From Acanthococcus lagerstroemiae (Eukaryota > Arthropoda > Insecta > Hemiptera > Eriococcidae): 64,000 bases of DNA. Shown here piece by piece: positions 63,601-64,000 of the stretch; within the stretch, counting starts at the first letter, position 1; the number at the start of each line of letters is the position of its first letter. A program made the position numbers and the translations under genes. Below the pieces are notes generated by a model. That model was not told where the DNA came from. It did no database searches and was given only the letters and a program-made list of their open reading frames with translations. Location of the stretch: assembly GCA_031841125.1 (NCBI GenBank), contig CM063112.1:21788603-21852602 (forward strand). The letters run 5' to 3'.

Positions 63601-63620
63601 GGATCAGGATGATCGGGCAT
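57645..63620 (-). CDS. Ty3/Gypsy-type gag-pro-pol polyprotein with SGNH-like insert
   Basis: One open frame of 1991 residues. Domains in order: a Gln/Glu-rich coiled coil (about 95-190); a retrotransposon gag region (about 300-470) ending in an Arg-rich patch with no CCHC knuckle; an SGNH/GDSL-like region (about 546-690); an aspartic protease with DTGS at 811-814 and LGRDFI near 891; reverse transcriptase with YVDD at 1216-1219; an RNase H fold (about 1355-1480) in which two acidic residues are replaced (Thr1365, Arg1432, with Glu1405 kept); and integrase with His1618/His1623/Cys1653/Cys1656, the DDE triad Asp1685, Asp1744 and Glu1779, and a GPF motif near 1909. The order PR-RT-RH-IN places it in Metaviridae/Ty3-Gypsy. 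There is no frameshift between gag and pol. Confidence 0.93.
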   Translation of the reverse strand: MPDHPDPNNALSRYPLRSRTRIQATSDSPNIVDTPDTPDAELSAFTSIVPVLSHRAPVHENFEKQFDNFGNEIFVDSDTVLAPVNMAQDSSETSMSEMLKLILMGQAEAKASQAESTRQQSVLHTKIDQQQTDLKTSQAELKTEFRTVQAELQSEFNTRLQTFEQRQNAALIAANQQIRDEIPVLIENTLRSRNLEPSEMLNTSFNIPDAHSTGVNVTNVNPPRTSRVSFAPEINVPSEGVNTRHRVSPNLTPVNTIPDRTDANSTRSAPLPILTERTPRSFLFRNSTLSSPIAKLPTMAKDFADCPSFRIDDRRTPPQYVAQFETTIGRFVDDNERAVRFQNHLTQGGKSLTSVYRADMDYKQLVECFLRINWSTEKKHQCYTEFLSTDFESIPVSKLIAEIERWFYIISDTRFFSTEAIIVQKIAERMPSDLKTEIYRDEPENLSELVMVVHRWTELKRSLSRTRSRRDPPPSSPTGYPRRNVNVIEYESSSQPEVEYEHSTLDSSRSDEFRLPEIDFVDEPEVPPPVCAVVKPKDTPTNLIRHGSFTILGDALAVQLANTLMESAPGTFTVRRSTTCENGLTLQHLADEVAKHFDEITQHVILAVGIRDLTAPRFDLRTFRSQLRKLIEDLVNKSSCQKLVFCEIPPPYSDLSEDLWMRICAFNRMLWETKETLSGVAYVMRLFDVMASSSPQRPTAGLTRWTTNIPKSSIKLKLDRYRKIDGRGFACPYAWSAKAEPSIRTMFNQEVTPWIHRQPGESRQAAEVSPSDRRTVVNVLRDLWSIRGREATCRCVVRLRIGKYTIDTQLDTGSPTSLIPSRQLQEILEANPGMDVQSRPTANGNLHSATGDRMEVDSDVTLPFQFFDYPHHEPLAWDFTVGHNLTSMCLLGRDFILHFKVKIDMWTSRITIDTGRSAFAVGLDGHQVPPFVGIPITTRFEQFEDDVHQMQSIVPGARYSTSADTSFQTLAGLPGARCCHHPSEAAHLALPSIRSSRAQLPAFPNPGHVCTLQADPPPELQSHQHPDLVAGIQRLVESHPQVYTDRIGRCRTFKYAFHLKDPKKIIRAPPYSIPKGAEGAVDKIFEEYRTQGILVESFAPHRNNLVCVRKANGDWRVCGDYRNLNENLIPPVHEVPKVEIIKTRFAGTTIYSALDLTSAFLQIELTEESSAYTTVVHKGQPWRYTRLPFGTTESQAGLLSALNETLRGTETYVQWYVDDIVIASRNPSDHLGHLREVTSRLERAGFTINPAKCKFAQSSIRFLGFDLDSQGLRPSEKNVEGILSIPAPRNVGDVRSYLGAVNFFHAHIPECARIQQPIAQLLKAKTPFVWGSEQEAAKRDLEQRLRERILHHHPDWNKEFHVLATGGQRGLAGTIFQFDADEKPVPIGFVSRCLRGAESRYFKGELDLLAVVHTLKRCSYLLATRKVKIHTRPLPRELMKSTPYKSSRLTKWSLILSMYQAEFVSIKAPVTQLAKFHLALLHDEPDEGIPYTYDRPSTPAGNSSSSSNYITASSTSDDESTRPSSSKRKRSKRKPSSRPSTPQSTVAHFNVQPSPNLDQEFGHLRTAQDKDETIISLREIHPEQFREYQGLIQRRGRDKVWRTIVPESLQRDIVQYYHACYGHVGISKTTTIILRYFTFPKVKLLVERIIKACPTCAKSKCHHSNTAVKPAHVVVNRPREMLSVDHFGPIARTRGGLDKIFVVTDAFSGYTKLYPVKSADSKSSIRALERYILEEGKPKVILSDNASCFTSHEWTSHWAKSGIRLRHVSPHSPNANVVERRMSRIAELIRMNVLPTRQGKWIDILTDIEKAINEVEVRTTGLAPVTVQRLQPVVEPLSTRLRIPPPPIDEEATYRQVRQQRQHHAEFCDKKATSRGRMLKAGDEVYVITYPMSSKIRNISAKLCPKTRGPFRVIKETTPNCYLVEDIDTGDLEHQNVRNLVYRSSPSPLRDEGHNPNRLSEKFEVNSFLDRTRIFQNSGYPPSTRGMTTLV

Positions 63621-64000
63621 GTGAACACGAGACGGGACAGAAAATACACAACAAATACAGAAAAGAAATTATGCAAATAATAAATACGCTTACCAAAAAT
63701 GTAAAATAATAAGTAATGCAACAAAACAAAAATAATAAATGACTTTTATTTCACACAAGCTAGTCTCGGAGAAGTACGGGAAAAACGTGAGTGAAACACG
63801 GAGATGAACTAAAACGAAAAGGAACTAAAAGAAATAATACTTGGAAAACTTTGAATACGATGAAGGATAAGAAAAACTGAGGAGAACTTTACGTAATTCG
63901 AGAAGTTAAATAAAAATAAAAATAAAATGAAAACAATTAACAAAAAAAATTAGATCGAAAGTTTTACGTGTATACGAATGCAGGCGACGAATATTCGACG
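63621..64000 (-). other. 5' leader of the LTR element
   Basis: A/T-rich untranslated DNA upstream of the gag-pol start. No primer-binding site or LTR end was recognised, so the 5' LTR probably lies beyond the window. Confidence 0.4.

Overview
This window is nuclear DNA from an arthropod, most likely an insect; I would guess Hemiptera, but I cannot prove that from sequence alone. The evidence is GT-AG spliced genes, AT-rich and transposon-dense intergenic DNA, an insect-type TTAGG run, and animal protein families (exocyst Sec10, LanC-like, CDK12/13).

Three cellular genes can be read exon by exon. An exocyst subunit (Sec10/EXOC5) lies on the minus strand at 4677-8309. It sits head to head with a complete eight-exon LanC-like gene on the plus strand at 8994-10926, with about 0.7 kb between them. 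A CDK12/13-type kinase with an RS-rich N-terminus runs on the minus strand from 31978 down to about 19202. Its 5.4-kb intron (21141-26547) is almost wholly a non-LTR retrotransposon broken by six further insertions, and another of its introns carries a broken histone H4 copy. Several other spliced fragments are visible but not identified (12185-12795, 50701-50947, 55320-55784, and weaker ones at 35804-35946 and 37795-37942).

The rest is mobile and repetitive DNA. From left to right it holds: a LINE 3' end split by a 648-bp hAT-type MITE with a perfect 8-bp target duplication; an A/T-rich degenerate array (about 1290-3715); a 1.75-kb foldback element built from the same degenerate units (14578-16324); a second LINE copy; a 1-kb hAT element with a further nested hAT element; the nested LINE inside the CDK12 intron (MULE, two hATs, a SINE-like unit twice, and a TA-flanked MITE); a Tigger/pogo derivative (34130-34510); a MULE with a readable transposase C-terminus (38432-39560); two arrays of a 273-bp satellite sharing a duplicated flank (44450-46310 and 47080-50094); a decayed piggyBac with TTAA ends (51376-54210); and an LTR retrotransposon on the minus strand (about 55930-63620, 5' end outside the window).

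The LTR element is the most unusual object. Gag, protease, reverse transcriptase, RNase H and integrase are fused in one unbroken 1991-residue frame. Between gag and protease lies a region resembling an SGNH/GDSL hydrolase with the catalytic serine replaced. The RNase H domain lacks two of its three usual acidic residues, and a separate 400-residue frame of unknown function follows pol.
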